Part shown: positions 46,695-58,187 of the stretch, piece after piece
Layout: each line of letters starts with the position of its first letter
How positions within the stretch are numbered: position 1 is the first letter of the stretch
Source of the DNA: Notospermus geniculatus
Lineage: Eukaryota > Nemertea > Pilidiophora > Heteronemertea > Lineidae
NCBI GenBank assembly: GCA_002633025.1
Contig: NMRB01000202.1
Span: 197,070 to 261,069, forward strand
Direction: 5' to 3'
DNA length: 64,000 nucleotides
Notes under the pieces: model-generated
Databases searched by the model: none
What the model was told of the DNA's origin: nothing
What the model saw: the letters and a program-made list of their open reading frames with translations, nothing else
Program-made: the position numbers and the translations under genes

Positions 46695-47486
46695 CCACGC
46701 GGGCGTTCTGTACGGTGACTTGACAGAACAAGGGATAATTTCTTCTTCTTGTAGTAGGCACAACTAGGGACAAGTCTCATCACCACGGCCCACAAGCTTG
46801 ATACCGTACCCCCCTACTGGTGTACATCTGCCCGTGTTTCCGTAAGTCAGTGTTTCCCCTTAGGCCTATTATTTGGGAAACGCTTTTGGAGAACTCGGTC
46901 CCGTTGGCCTTGGTTAGTCGGAACAGAGAAGGCAAATAATATCCTCACGGTGAAGGCATCCAACATTCTTGATGAATCTTCCCACGTACATTCCCGAGCT
47001 ACCATGTCGACAGTAGGGCCTACACACCTGTTCAGGGGTAGATTAGGCCTACTTCGGCCGGATTGGGCGGGGACCGCGGAGGAGATTACGTCAATTCATT
47101 TTTAAAGTGGTTTTCCCAAGTCCTTTTTTGGTTACACTCTGATAAGTGGGACTCTGACATCGATGTTAGGTCACACGGGCAGAAATTCGGTTCACATCTT
47201 ATCGTCTGCCGGCGCTGGTGATATCCATTCAAAATTGCGCGCGTGTTGAACTCACTGGCGTTCAGCGCGGCTGTCAACTTTGATTCAGGTGATACCCATT
47301 TCTTTGAGAATAACAACTAGAATGCTATTGGCAACTTTGCCAACAAATATCTCAGGCCTACGTATACCGTTGACGTCTTTATTCATGCATATTTGCATTT
47401 CTTTGCCGCACGCTCAGGAAACTTCATTCATATCGGGGAAAATCCCGCTCTGAGATAGGGATATACAATGTATAATGAGAGTTTGG
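46695..47486. other. Upstream region of CMIP, no gene recognised
   Basis: Contains a GC-rich gattgggcggggaccgcgg stretch near 47062-47080. Otherwise nothing specific. Confidence 0.4.
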
Positions 47487-47524
47487 TGACGTCATCTACC
47501 ACGTGAACCATTAAATATAAATAA
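47487..47524 (+). promoter_or_regulatory. Candidate CMIP core promoter: CRE, E-box, TATA-like box
   Basis: tgacgtca (47487-47494, consensus CRE), cacgtg (47500-47505, E-box) and tataaataa (47516-47524) lie within 38 bp, 275 bp upstream of the CMIP start codon. The spacing suits a start site near 47550 and a 5' UTR of about 250 bp. Inferred from motifs only. Confidence 0.45.
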
Positions 47525-47798
47525 TCGTGTGTATTGAGAGTATAGGGATGCGAAGGATTTCTTGTGAAATTCGATTTATTTCTGAACTATAGGGATCAAT
47601 CATAAGGATTATGTGTTTTGATTTAAAGAAAGAGAAATCAAGGGTCGTTTTGGTGTTATCGTCTGCTGATTTTTCCCGCTCTTTTCATGTATAGTGTTGG
47701 GGTGAACTGAGAGCTGTCAGCGTTGTTAGAACGCCGTGTGTTTTGGGAGACTACAGCTCAGCTGCTGTGCAGAACAGGTTCTCGGTTCAGTTGGAAAC

Positions 47799-48368
47799 AT
47801 GGCGACCCAAATGGATGGGAAAATTGATACCAACAATTTAACAACTGTAGAATCTCCTGTGCCTAGCCCCACTGCCTCTACGTCTAGCTCCGAGGGTGCA
47901 GCGCCAGAGACTGTCCCTGATTCCCAAACTAAACCCCTGATGGAAAATGCCGAGGGGGAGGCAGAAGTGGAAGGGGAGGGGGATCAAGAAGAGGAGGGGG
48001 GTCCTTTTCAGAACCGAGATGGATTCCAAGCAAATCTGAGCACATCAGATGCAGACAGTCAGAGCAGTGCTACTAGTTCTGGATCGAGTTCAAGTGCTGG
48101 AGCACAGGTTGAGCAGGTCGCTCTGGATTTTTACAATCAGACACAGTTCGGTTTTTGCCAATCGCGGTCCAACCCTGCATCGAACCCGGCTACACCCCGG
48201 GTCTCACTGACTGGACCCAAGTACAAGCTGATACAAGATGGGGATATACAAGTGTGCCGACTTAACCATACGAGGACCATAGTTAGTAAAATCATGAATT
48301 CCAAGTACTTGCGGCGATGGGAAAGTCACCACCTACATTTGGACGAGTCGGAAATCAGATCGGCAACG
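47799..48368 (+). CDS. CMIP: CMIP (c-Maf-inducing protein) coding exon 1
   Basis: 190 codons from ATG at 47799 in a strong context (gaaacATGg). The exon ends at acg|gtaagt in phase 0. Residues 1-140 are low complexity: S/T-rich (about 23-32), acidic E/G-rich (50-67), serine-rich (81-101). DSQTKPLMEN resembles the TKPL element near the N-terminus of vertebrate CMIP. From 142, YKLIQDGDIQVCRL, SKIMNSKYLRRWESHHL and LDESEIRSAT match the start of the CMIP PH domain closely. CMIP is a PH- and LRR-containing adaptor studied in T-cell signalling and podocytes; its biochemical role is unsettled. Only the first third is in the window. The N-terminal region is longer than in vertebrates. Confidence 0.95.
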
Positions 48369-49151
48369 GTAAGTATTGTTGTCGTTCATGTAGATGTCAT
48401 CTGCAGTCGTGCATGCCGCCTGAATTTATTTGAAATGTCTGTTTTTTATGCCAGTGATTTTCCCCTGTACATGTACCACCAAAACATATTTCCCAATCAT
48501 GTGACACCAAGTGAATTCCCAGACATGCCAGATGGATATGCCACTTTAATACCAAGATTATTGATTTTCCATGTTCTTTAGAATTTCCTTTTCATTTGCA
48601 TAAATATGACAACCACTCCTATCCGGGATGAGAACTCCATCCTTGTTTGTTGAAATAAACAGCACAGTGTTGAATGAACTACTTGCAATTCCCAAATACT
48701 GTACTGTCATGTCGATTTCAAATGAATGCTGCTGTCACAGACTGTGGTTGTGTCCATTTACTGTGGTTCATGATGTCGGGAATGTGACATTTCTAAGCAA
48801 TACCAAAGCAACATTTTTCTGGTGAGACAGCCCCTTTAAATTTTCTCCTAATTATGTCACACAACTTGGTTAGTGGGCCAATTTGTTGATTCTATTGACA
48901 TAGATTGTGTTGGTTCTGTTTGTGACAATGTCTGATATTAGTGATAACAATGGACATGATGGATGTGATGGACAAAACTGCAGTAATCAGTGGGCTGGTT
49001 ATTGATTTCAAATACACCACATATGGCCAACTTTTCAGATTCCAAGTGAATGCTGCCCTTGATTCAGACATATGGCACCTGCTTGTAGCAGGCTTTGGGG
49101 GGGGGACAGGTGAGGGTATGGAGTTTCATCAACAGGCTTTAGCGCATCCTC

Positions 49152-49310
49152 CAGGCGCGGATCAAAGGGGGGCACACCTGGCCCGTGCCCCCTCTATTTT
49201 GTAGAAAATCTGGGAAATGTGGGAAATTTCGAAGATGTTAGGGTACCGAGGATTTCCATGATGTGCGATGGCTGTGCCCCCTCTTTCCCATGATTCTGGA
49301 TCCGCCCCTG
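49152..49310. mobile_element. hAT-like MITE (CAGGCGCGGATC), copy 1
   Basis: Left caggcgcggatcaaaggggg, right (inverted) caggggcggatccagaatca, with gtgccccct near both ends. Such CAGG...GGATCC-ended non-autonomous hAT elements are common in animals. No clear 8-bp TSD. In CMIP intron 1. Confidence 0.7.
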
Positions 49311-49511
49311 TCCACGGTCTGACAATGTGGAGGTCTGTCAGGGGGCCTGTTCCTTGAATTTTTTCACCAAGGCATGCCCCCACCCCACCGCAGGGTTACT
49401 GTGTGCTCTGGCATTTTCTTTCATTAGGCCTGTACAAATACATAGGGCCTTGTCAATTCGTCTGTAATCTATCATTCCTGGCCTGCTGTCTGAGGCCTAC
49501 TGTCATCCTTA

Positions 49512-49811
49512 CAGTACAGGTCACAATTGACATCCCTAAATTCGCGTAAGTTATGCGTAAGTCACTCGTAACTTACGCAAGAACTCACGAGCTATGTTAC
49601 GCGTAACTTACGAGATGAGTTACTCGGTGAGTTACGCGAATTTCGCTAGTTATGCGGTGAGTTACACAGTGAGCTACGAGGCGAGTTACGCGATTTTGGG
49701 GAGTTACGCGGTGAGTTACGCGACACCAAAGCCGTGAGTTATGCGTAAGTTACTGGTAACTTACGAGTATCTTACGCGAAGCCGTAGGGATGTCAATTGT
49801 GACCTGTACTG
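49512..49811. mobile_element. Tc1/mariner-like MITE with TA duplication and GAGTTACGCG clusters
   Basis: TIRs cagtacaggtcacaattgac plus atccct are identical for 26 bp. ta flanks both ends (49510-49511, 49812-49813). CAGT termini with a TA target are typical of Tc1/mariner. The interior is an unusual tangle of gagttacgcg (4 exact) and many near copies in both orientations (cttacgcg, gtaacttacg). In CMIP intron 1. Confidence 0.85.
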
Positions 49812-50149
49812 TATATATATATAACATGAATGTGGTGGTATTGGGATTCATTCACAATGTTCACCCTCTTGTTTTCCACGTGAACACCTGTATAAGGTTA
49901 TGTATATAGGCCTACTGTTGGTTGCTAGGCAACCATCTCTGAGAGACTGTTCAGTGGCTGTATCATAATAGAGGATAATTGTTCACCTGTCATGCCTGTT
50001 AACAACGGATTCGTTGATCAGTCGTTTGTATTGCATCGTGATTGTGGTTGCAGCAGATGAGAAGCCAGCTAATCGGGGAAATTATAGGCCTAGTTATCAA
50101 TATCAGCAGCAGAAATCAAATTAACACACCCATTGCAGATGTTGCTTTA

Positions 50150-50422
50150 TCGAGAAATTTGGTGCTGTGGGGCAGATGCGTTGATTTGCTTTTCTCTCTC
50201 TGGCGGTCAGAGGATCCTGGGTTCGAATCCCACTGGGTGTGGGACTTTGGGCACGTCTCTTTGCCTCACTGGCCTCTCTCCACCCAGGTGTACACGTACC
50301 ATGGCTTCCTGTCCAGTGTGACAGACCTAAAGAGCCAGGGATGATTAATTCATTGGCTCAGACTGGATTCGAACCCGGGGCCTGCCACTTGCTAACGCAG
50401 ATGAAATAACCAAGAGGCTACC
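50150..50422. repeat. Two opposed tRNA-derived SINE heads
   Basis: A perfect B box ggttcgaatcc is at 50220-50230 (+). A second, ggattcgaacc, is at 50365-50375 and reads ggttcgaatcc on the minus strand, with an A-box-like tagcctcttggttattt at 50405-50420 (minus). Both lie in intron 1. The second ends about 30 bp before the exon 2 acceptor. Neither folds as an intact tRNA. Confidence 0.7.
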
Positions 50423-50451
50423 ATTCCTGTTCATCTTCATTTTGTTTTCAG

Positions 50452-50580
50452 CCCTCGGGATTTATGGAAAATAGCATCCCTTACTCAGCGATAGAGGAAA
50501 TAAATATTGTTTCCCGATGGGATGCTGGACAGAAGTTTTGTATACGAATCACAGTTCCTGATGGATCGGTCTTGTTACAG
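50452..50580 (+). CDS. CMIP: CMIP coding exon 2
   Basis: 43 codons between ttgttttcag and cag|gtaaga, phase 0 at both ends. PSGFMENSIPYSAIEE aligns with the vertebrate CMIP PH-domain segment of the form TGYMENSVSYSAIED. The exon ends ITVPDGSVLLQ, where vertebrates have ITIPGGTVLLQ. Residues 191-233 of this protein. Confidence 0.96.
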
Positions 50581-50739
50581 GTAAGAATGCTTTATTTGCT
50601 ACCCGATACTTTCAGTAGTCTTGAAGGCCATGAGCAACTGGGGACTGAATGAGTTGCTCCTTCAGTTCTGAGACCCAGGGGTGGCACTTTGAGAAAATAA
50701 ATTGCTGTAAATTATCAGTTTAAAGCCTGCCACACACTG

Positions 50740-50786
50740 GAGCTATCTGCTGAGCAAAAAGTCACCGTTTGCTCAGCAGATAGCTC
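50740..50786. repeat. Hairpin, 20-bp perfect stem
   Basis: gagctatctgctgagcaaa pairs with tttgctcagcagatagctc. A second related hairpin-like block (gcctcgcgaggc, 50818-50829) follows. In CMIP intron 2. Confidence 0.85.
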
Positions 50787-51069
50787 ACCGAAAAATACGT
50801 GCACACGCGAGCTTTCTGCCTCGCGAGGCAAAAAACTCACCGAAATTACGTGCGGACTCTGTTGGCCATGACTACCACTGAGTACGCTGTACATTACACG
50901 TTTCCAAGGACTGTTGTTCAAAAAGACATGTCGTGGGATGTTCATTTGCCTTCTAAAGGTTGTGATCATTTGTAATCGGCAATGACAGGAAAGGGGTTTA
51001 GGGGGTTATAATGTGTGCTCACACGTTTATTTTTATAAAATCATCTTCCAAATATCCAGTGACGGACAT

Positions 51070-51900
51070 GGCGGCCTGAGTCAATTGTTAGGTCACCCGT
51101 GAGCTATAGTCGTCAGTCAGCATCCGTCGTCGTCGTCCGTCGTCGTCGTCGTCCGTTAGCAGGGCACGTTTCGTAACCGCTGGGGGTATTGATCTGAAAC
51201 TTGGTACATATACACCCCTAGGTCAGATGACCTATGACACCAAGTTTCGGTCCGATTCGATTCTTGGCTTGGCCTCCAGGTGGCCAAAACCAAAAACACA
51301 AAAAGTGCAATAACTCCATAACTAATGACTGGATCATCTCCAAATTTTTATCATAGGTGTATCTAATTAGGATACATAACATATGTAACGGGGTTTTGGT
51401 TTGACCTACTTTTCAAGGTCACAGAGGTCAAAGTTCGATAAAAGTAACGAACCAGCCGCAGTTCTTAATTATTTCACCGAGAGTCTTCATAATCTTGCAT
51501 AAACGTGTATTAGAGGGGTACCTTCAAAAATACTGTGTTTCGGCCGGATCGGACATCCAATATGGCCGCCAGGTGGCGTAACCTGAAAATCATCCAAGTG
51601 CTAAAACTCAGGAACGGCTTGACCCAGATTGCTCAAACATTTACAAGCACGTCAAATTTCGGCCTGATTAAACTTCCAATATGGCCGCCAGGTGGCGTAA
51701 CCCGAAAGTCATCAAATGTGCTATAACTCAAGAACGACTTGACCCAGAGTGCTCAAATGTGCTATGTGGCTCCCTCTAGATGACCTTTATGTGCATGTGA
51801 AGTTTTGGCCCAATCGGACATCCAATATGGCCGCCAGGTGGCATAACCCCAAAATCATTGAAGACCTGCAACTTGGGAATGACTTGACCCAGATTGCTCA
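51070..51900. repeat. Dispersed repeat: GTC microsatellite plus three about 115-bp CCAATATGGCCGCCAGGTGGC units
   Basis: 51119-51157 is (gtc)n/(ccgtcgt)n. Then ccaatatggccgccaggtgg recurs near 51556, 51676 and 51821, each followed by aactca.gaac and ttgacccag. Related text (ctctataacttaagaacgac) is at 63757 onward. Probably a non-autonomous retroelement or composite repeat. Confidence 0.7.
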
Positions 51901-54549
51901 TAACTGACATGCACCTCTCTCTGTCATTACACTATTATGTTCAAACGGGTGAGCACATGGTCCATGGACCATTTCATGTAAACATTGAAATCGCGTTCGC
52001 ATTTTCCAGTGACTGTGTTTATGCATTGTACTGATTACTTGATTATTATTTTGTGATATTTCGATGAAATATTTATTCAGATTAGATATGTACAATATTG
52101 TCAGTCAGATGACAAAGGAAGAGGAAATCACCTGATTTCACAACAAGACCCTCTGAAATTTCAGCCAAACATGTAAACTTCGGCGACAATTTTACCTCAT
52201 GGACTATACATGTATTATCACTGCTGTCCACTACTGTTTTCAACCTGCAGAGATGTACGTTTTAACAGCTATTGTATTGTAAGGCCGTTAACCCTTTCCT
52301 CAATTGTGACTTGTGCCTATTTTTGCTTTATTGGGTCACATATTTGAGCTGAGAGCTGAGTGCCAAATACAGCTTTATTATCAGCAGGAGGAAACCAGAG
52401 TCCCTGGAGAAAACCTGCTCTGTCGAAGAGAGCGCCCTCTTTATCACATTAAGAGTGGCTCCGACTGAACCCATAACCTCAGCGTTAGGGCTGATGTTTC
52501 CACTGCATTACTGTGTCCGACAACCAAAAAATCAACTTTTGATCACCCTCGGCAACCTAGCGCCATGGCCACCATCTCTCACAGGTTCAACCACTGACAG
52601 CAGGCATGGCGGGTGCCTGAACACCTGAGCGTACATGGGAATATCCACTGCTTACCTTCTGTCGAGAACGATCACAATTCTCCCCTCTATACAAATTTCA
52701 TTGCCATGGCAACCAATCCACTACACCGAAGTCCCCAAACACTGTTTTCCTTCGATAGCTGGTCGTGGATCTTGTGTTGTGGTATAGGATTTGACGTGAA
52801 GCTAGGAATGGTGAACGCAGACGGTATTTGTTGCTCGCTGAGACTCGGAGGACTGACTGTGGGGTGATGGCGGCAACATGTTTGATTTTTTTAGAGAAAT
52901 CTGTCATGCTGTGCTTCTGTCGCTGAATAAAGCAAAATAACTGGAGAAGACTCGATCATTTTGATGACATGAAAGCTGTAAATCTGATTCCCCGCACTTT
53001 GGGTGAATAAAATGGAAATTCACTTTGAGAATACCTGTAATGTCATTCTGTGGTAAAACTTGTCACGAAATCTATAATTCCTAGACATTCTCATGGAATA
53101 ATCAATGCTATGATTGGTTATTAAAAGACATAAAGACACGCAATCTCATCTGATTGATTGGTTATTGGTGATCAATTGGTATTAATTGGCCACGACTTAA
53201 AAGTGACTAAATGCAAAAGTGACCCGTGTGGGTTGGTTATCGCTGGATGGACAGACGGATAGACAGCTGTTCCAAATCCACTCTGTGGTAAAGTGCAAGA
53301 ATTCCTGTTCCTGAATTACAATAGTAGATCCGCGCTGATCAGAGATGTACATGCAATGGGAGGAAACTGAGGCCTACAGAAAAAAAAAATAAGGAGAGCT
53401 GGCGTGTCTCTCACTTGCAGTGGATTGGTCTGAACAAGTATCCAAAGGGCCTTTTCTAAATCTCACTCAAGTTACATGTTACTGTACATGTATTCTCTAT
53501 GAGCAACTTCATTCTGAGATCAAAGGTTCTCAGCACTTGCTCCCTTCACCACCATCCGCAAATGCAGTGATGGAGGGAGCGAGCATTTGGAACCACTTAT
53601 TAGGTCAGGTTGGGCAACTTTGACATTGTAAACTACCGGTACACGGATGTGGTCAGTCTTTTTAAGGAATGAACAGTGGTCAAGAACTCACTGAGCGCTG
53701 AGTAGCACAATAATTTAAAGCCTAGGTGGAGGAGTCCCTGACCAGTGGCAATTGGCATTGGTCCAAAGAAAAGCCAAAAAATCATTATTTGCCATTTCGG
53801 GGAAATTTCAGAAGCATTTTAGCCATCATATATGAGTACAAGTACGTTGTCCCTTCATTTACAATGAAGGTGTTCCACAGGTGATGATGTACCTTCACAT
53901 CATCTCATCATCATCAGCAATAGACATCCATCATATCCAAACCATCATTCGTTTCCATGGCAATGGAGCAAGTCCTTGTGCTCATTCTTTTTCTCAGCAT
54001 TACTCTGAAGAAGTTCCCGATCCACTGTAGCTACCGCTTCCTCGTCATGATCTACCACCATTTGGAAGTCTTGCCTGGACCTCCGGTGGCTGTTGATGGC
54101 GTGCTACATTGAGTATGCCATAATACTACAAGTGGATAGTATTGTGCAAATGGCTTTTCATTCCGCCCATAGGTTCTTTGGGTTGCATCGTGTATTCTTA
54201 CGTAACCAGCCTGCCCACTTACGATGGCCAGATGGAGAATATACAATGTAGAAGTATTACAGCAGCGTGGTCGTGCAAATACACTTTGTGTATCACCCTG
54301 TTTGAACACCCTACAAGTACATCGAGCAGACTGGCCTAAAAAGTGACGCATGTTGTTTTGCGATGGCATCCCCCCGGCTGGAAATAGACTTATCCATATA
54401 ATTATTTAAATGGAATTGATACTTCAAAGACCATGCCATCTTCAGTCATGAAATCATGCTTCACATTTGTCACGTCAGATCACTTCAGTGCTTCTCATGA
54501 TTAAAATGGAGAACATACATACCAATGACGATAATATTTCCTGAAATAA
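51901..54549. other. CMIP intron 2, no gene recognised
   Basis: Several short frames on both strands, none with family resemblance. Contains a roughly 20-bp ccctttcctcaattgtgac motif that recurs near 58269. Confidence 0.45.
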
Positions 54550-55703
54550 GGCCACATAAAAAAAATTCCCGGTTTAGCATTAGTAAATTTTGAAAATGTC
54601 GATGAGGGATGAGGTTTTTTTTTTTTTTTTTTTTTTTAGCGGCAGATTTCGTCCCTCGCAGGTGTGTAAAAAAGGGGCAGAAGCTCTATTTTGCAATGTA
54701 ACCACTACCATTCTTCGAGTAGAGCGAGTATTTCAGCTGTTTTTCAACAAATTTTCATGAGTAGGCCTGTGAGTGTGACATCATCGACATGACATGATGA
54801 GACATGAGATGAGGGCTAATACACTGCCTTTACATTTCGTGTTGTTAGCCTACGAAATCTACTCGACGGAAATAATCACATGCGAAAATTTACCTATGCC
54901 CCCACTTAGTCGCACGAAAAATAGGCCTCTGTCTGTATCAATGCGCAGAACACTCAGCCAGATTCATGCATTGATGAAATGCATGAATGGCATGCCCTAT
55001 CTTCTGCCCCTAACACACTTGCAAATGACACTCCCTTCAATCATATTATCAACGACGCCCTCACAATCCACCCCAAACCATAGACACAGCGATTCTATAA
55101 AGAACTAGGCCTACTTAAAAGTCCAGTGACCTCGGCGCATGATTACTTGACTTAGCCCATGATAATTCAGCTAGCTGACAGCTCTGAACGCATGGAAGGT
55201 GGCTGCCATATTGTTTGTGGTCACTGGTGCATCTAAAACTGAGATTGGCAACCGGAACGCAAAGAAAACAAACCATCCCAAAACTCATCCAACAGCCACA
55301 AACACGCAGAAAAATCAATATTTGATGCTTGAAAAGAACCTACTAGGCCCTATTTCACTTTCAACGTCAATCTGGTCAATAATTTCGAAAATTTTATGAA
55401 TTGTAGACACTGAAATGAATTTCGTTCCATTTTGTAAATCCTACTTTTACACATGCTCCGCATCCGACAATTGGACCATTTCTGCATTCAAAACAACAGA
55501 AAACTTTGAAATAGGAGAGAATTATATCTTGTAGAACACAGTATATGGATTTATTTATACTTAATCATCATTCAGGGTGTTTCAGGATGTGAATTTCGCC
55601 GTAAGTAGTAGATTTGAGACTAAAAAAAAAAAAAAAAATTGGATGCGGGCCTATTTTCGGACGCGGGCGCTAATGCTAAACCGGGAATTTTTTTTATCTG
55701 GCC
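54550..55703. mobile_element. 1154-bp TIR element with TAA duplication (PIF/Harbinger-like)
   Basis: TIRs ggccacataaaaaaaattcc and ggccagataaaaaaaattcc continue cggtttagcattag, 34 bp with one mismatch. taa flanks both ends (54547-54549, 55704-55706). Homopolymers (23 T at 54615-54637, 17 A at 55622-55638) sit at mirrored subterminal positions. No transposase recognised inside. Confidence 0.88.
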
Positions 55704-56183
55704 TAACTTGTTAATTGAATTTAAAGAAGTCAGCCTACCTTTCTCAGAAGGTGCAAGAATGTGAGATGATGCTGGATATTACGTCAGAGAGATCTGTCAC
55801 CGCCTCTCCTTATACAGTGAAACCTCCATTTGTGGACACCACTGCCAGGGGGACACCTCTTAACACATTGACTGCCGACTACGAGTATAGTCGTAGTCAA
55901 AGATGTCCTCCCCATTGCCACTACGAGTATACTCGCAGTAGGGCTAATGCATTTTCAATCAGTGTTGGTAGGTTTGGCGATGACGAAGAACCTTCCAGAG
56001 ATTGTACTGGCAGTGGGATTGACCTGATGTGTTGGAACATGATTTGAGTTGTGTTGTAGCTACGACCGCTAGTTGGCAATATGAAATAACTTGAAATAGG
56101 CCTGGTAGTCATGGCAATGGCGGTTCTAATGATATTTTTAGCCACAGCAGTCAAAGTGTTAATAAGGTCACCGAAGTTCGATT

Positions 56184-56303
56184 CTGAGGCATCCTTCCTC
56201 CTCCCAGCAGGGTTTTTACCTCACCCTTTTCCCACTAACACAGTGTGAGTGCATGGATGAAGAGGAGCGAGATCAAACCCCTGCTCTGGGAGGATGTCCT
56301 CAG
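56184..56303. mobile_element. Foldback family FB1, copy 4
   Basis: Left ctgaggcatccttcctcctc then ccagcaggg, right ccctgctctgggaggatgtc then ctcag. Inner gatgaagaggagcgagatc block. Confidence 0.8.
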
Positions 56304-56412
56304 GTGGTTATTTCCATTGTGCGGTTTTCCTCTTTTTTTTCAACAGAAGATATTTTTGTGATAGTGAAAGTAGGTCAATTTGACCTCTTTCTTCAGTACA
56401 TCTTTCAGTTAA

Positions 56413-56855
56413 CACCTTCGGTGCTAAAGGACGGTAATCACCGTCCTGATTTCACATTTCGCGCCCAGGCTTGTACGCAACCACATCGTTGAAAAGGGGA
56501 TTCCCCATGATCGGACAATACATCAGAGTTATTTTTAGCACCATAGATGGCCTGTACATGCTGTAGATTGAATACAATGGCGGCTCGCGGTGCTATTCGC
56601 TTGAGAACTTGGTTTTCAGGGGGGTAAACGGTGGAATTATTAGCTGGTTCTGAATCGGATTTGAGTGATTTGGATTACAATAGCGATGAAGAAGGCGTAC
56701 AGGTTGGTAGAAGTGATTCAGATAGTGACTTTGATGATAATTTGAGCGTGGCAAGTGGTGCAGATGACCAGCCAACGATGCCTAAAGATGGCACCACAGA
56801 CGTGTAACCTTAGCAAATGGCTGAAAATCCTGAAAAACGCTCAGCACCGAAGGTG
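56413..56855 (+). mobile_element. Internally deleted piggyBac-like element with TTAA flanks
   Basis: ttaa at 56409-56412 and 56856-56859. The 13-bp TIRs caccttcggtgct / agcaccgaaggtg abut them. A subterminal hairpin aggacggtaatcaccgtcct follows the left TIR. TTAA targeting is diagnostic of piggyBac. The interior keeps only a transposase N-terminus, so it is a deletion derivative. Confidence 0.85.
56577..56807 (+). pseudogene. piggyBac transposase N-terminal remnant
   Basis: 76 codons from ATG at 56577 to taa at 56805, broken by an in-frame taa at codon 17 (56625-56627). The second part is an acidic Asp/Ser/Glu tract (LLAGSESDLSDLDYNSDEEG, SDSDSDFDDNL) of the kind that opens piggyBac transposases. 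The catalytic DDE domain and cysteine-rich tail are missing. Function lost. Confidence 0.65.
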
Positions 56856-57393
56856 TTAAGGACAGATCAAGGGAATCCATAATAGGGAGGTTTCACTATA
56901 ATGATGTTGTCACAGATGTGACCTTTGACAGCAAAACGAGTCGGAATGCACTGGAAAGAAGACCCAAGACGACACTCAGGGAACAAATACAGAAATGGAC
57001 AAAGTCAAATTTCCCAATGGGTCGACAATACTGAAATAACATACGGTTGGTGTTACCTTTGGTCTTCCTCTCTGCGCATTTCATTTTGCTGTCACGGGTC
57101 ACAAATGAGTTCTGGTTGAGCCATTTGCTCTAGTCGCATGAAAATCAAACATTTATAAAGTGCACCCTTAAAAAAATTTGATGGATATGTAATGCAGTCT
57201 GAGAAGAACCTCCCTAGTCATGTGTTAGTGGAAAGCCGTATTAGAAGGATTATAAATGGATATCAGGAAATCAAGTCCCAAGTTTGTCATTCCTGTTCAA
57301 TTTCATGTCTTAAATCAGGCCAACTCTCAATTTGGACAGCAAGTGTCAGTCACGTCCACGAAGGTGTCTTTAATAGAGAGGTTCCATTGTAAA

Positions 57394-58016
57394 TCCATCA
57401 TCATTTAATTGTGATCAGAGAGAATCACTTTCAAACTGAGCCAACCAGATTAGAGTCCCAGAGGGTTGGTCTCGGTTGTCAGAGAAGGCTAAATTGTTGT
57501 GGTTTCAATTCCTGCCTGCCTACTAAACTCACTAACGATATTCCACACGATATAACAATTGTGATAGAAGTAACTCCTGCTGTGATCGTGGCGGTGTTTC
57601 ATCGCCAGCCCCACCTCCTGGCGTCTCTCTTTGATCCCGTGATCATGATGAGAAACAACATGATCCATGCAATGCTTTATACTGCACCAGGGATAAAAGG
57701 CATTGATTGTCGCAATTAAAATGTAACATGTTGGATGTTTCCGATGGTGTGGCGAAGCATCATGAGGTCATGTTCAAGATGGAGGGAGACTTGTTGTATT
57801 AGTTCAAAGAGATGGGGCGTAGTACAGAAATTATCTTGTGTGTTTGTTTTTTCATTGTGAATACATTATTTCCCATGTGAACGGAAGGGGGCTTCATGCT
57901 CAGCTGAGTGCCAGGCACACAGGCCTCTTGTTGCATTGTGGATACACATTCTCCCATATGTGATGTGGTCTAGGAAAACCCTTCAAAGTCGCTGAATGAT
58001 CAACAAGGGCTGTCAG
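57394..58016. other. CMIP intron 2, no gene recognised
   Basis: A 102-codon plus frame (57411-57719) resembles no family I know. Confidence 0.4.
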
Positions 58017-58187
58017 CAGGCGCAGATCCAAGGGGGTGCACCCAGCATATGCCCCCCTTTCAGCCAACAAATCTGTAAAATCGACTGTGAAATTATGAAA
58101 TTTGGAACAAATCATTGAAATTCACCGGAGATTTCAATGTTTCTTGCAGAGTGCACCCCTCTTTCCCGAAATCATGGATCCGCCCCT
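58017..58187. mobile_element. hAT-like MITE (CAGGCGCGGATC), copy 2
   Basis: caggcgcagatccaaggggg at the left and ggatccgcccct at the right. A direct tgtcag flanks both ends, possibly a partial TSD. About 85% like copy 3 by eye. Confidence 0.75.

Larger units (their letters stand above)
55815..56898. mobile_element. Pogo/Tigger-like element with TA flanks, hosting nested insertions
   Basis: Left cagtgaaacctccatttgtg, right (inverted) tagtgaaacctccctattat, with ta at 55813-55814 and 56899-56900. CAGTGAAACCTC termini are typical of pogo/Tigger. It contains an FB1 foldback (56184-56303) and a piggyBac-like element (56413-56855). Another such terminus (ggttccattgta, inverted) is at 57381-57393 and may be the true partner. 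Confidence 0.65.

Noticed and set aside
47736-47798. Upstream extension of the CMIP frame
   Set aside because: There is no ATG in this part (it opens with gtg). The first ATG, at 47799, has a strong start context.
50161-50235. tRNA gene at the ggttcgaatcc B box
   Set aside because: No cloverleaf: the acceptor and anticodon stems do not pair and the A box is poor. Better read as a SINE head.
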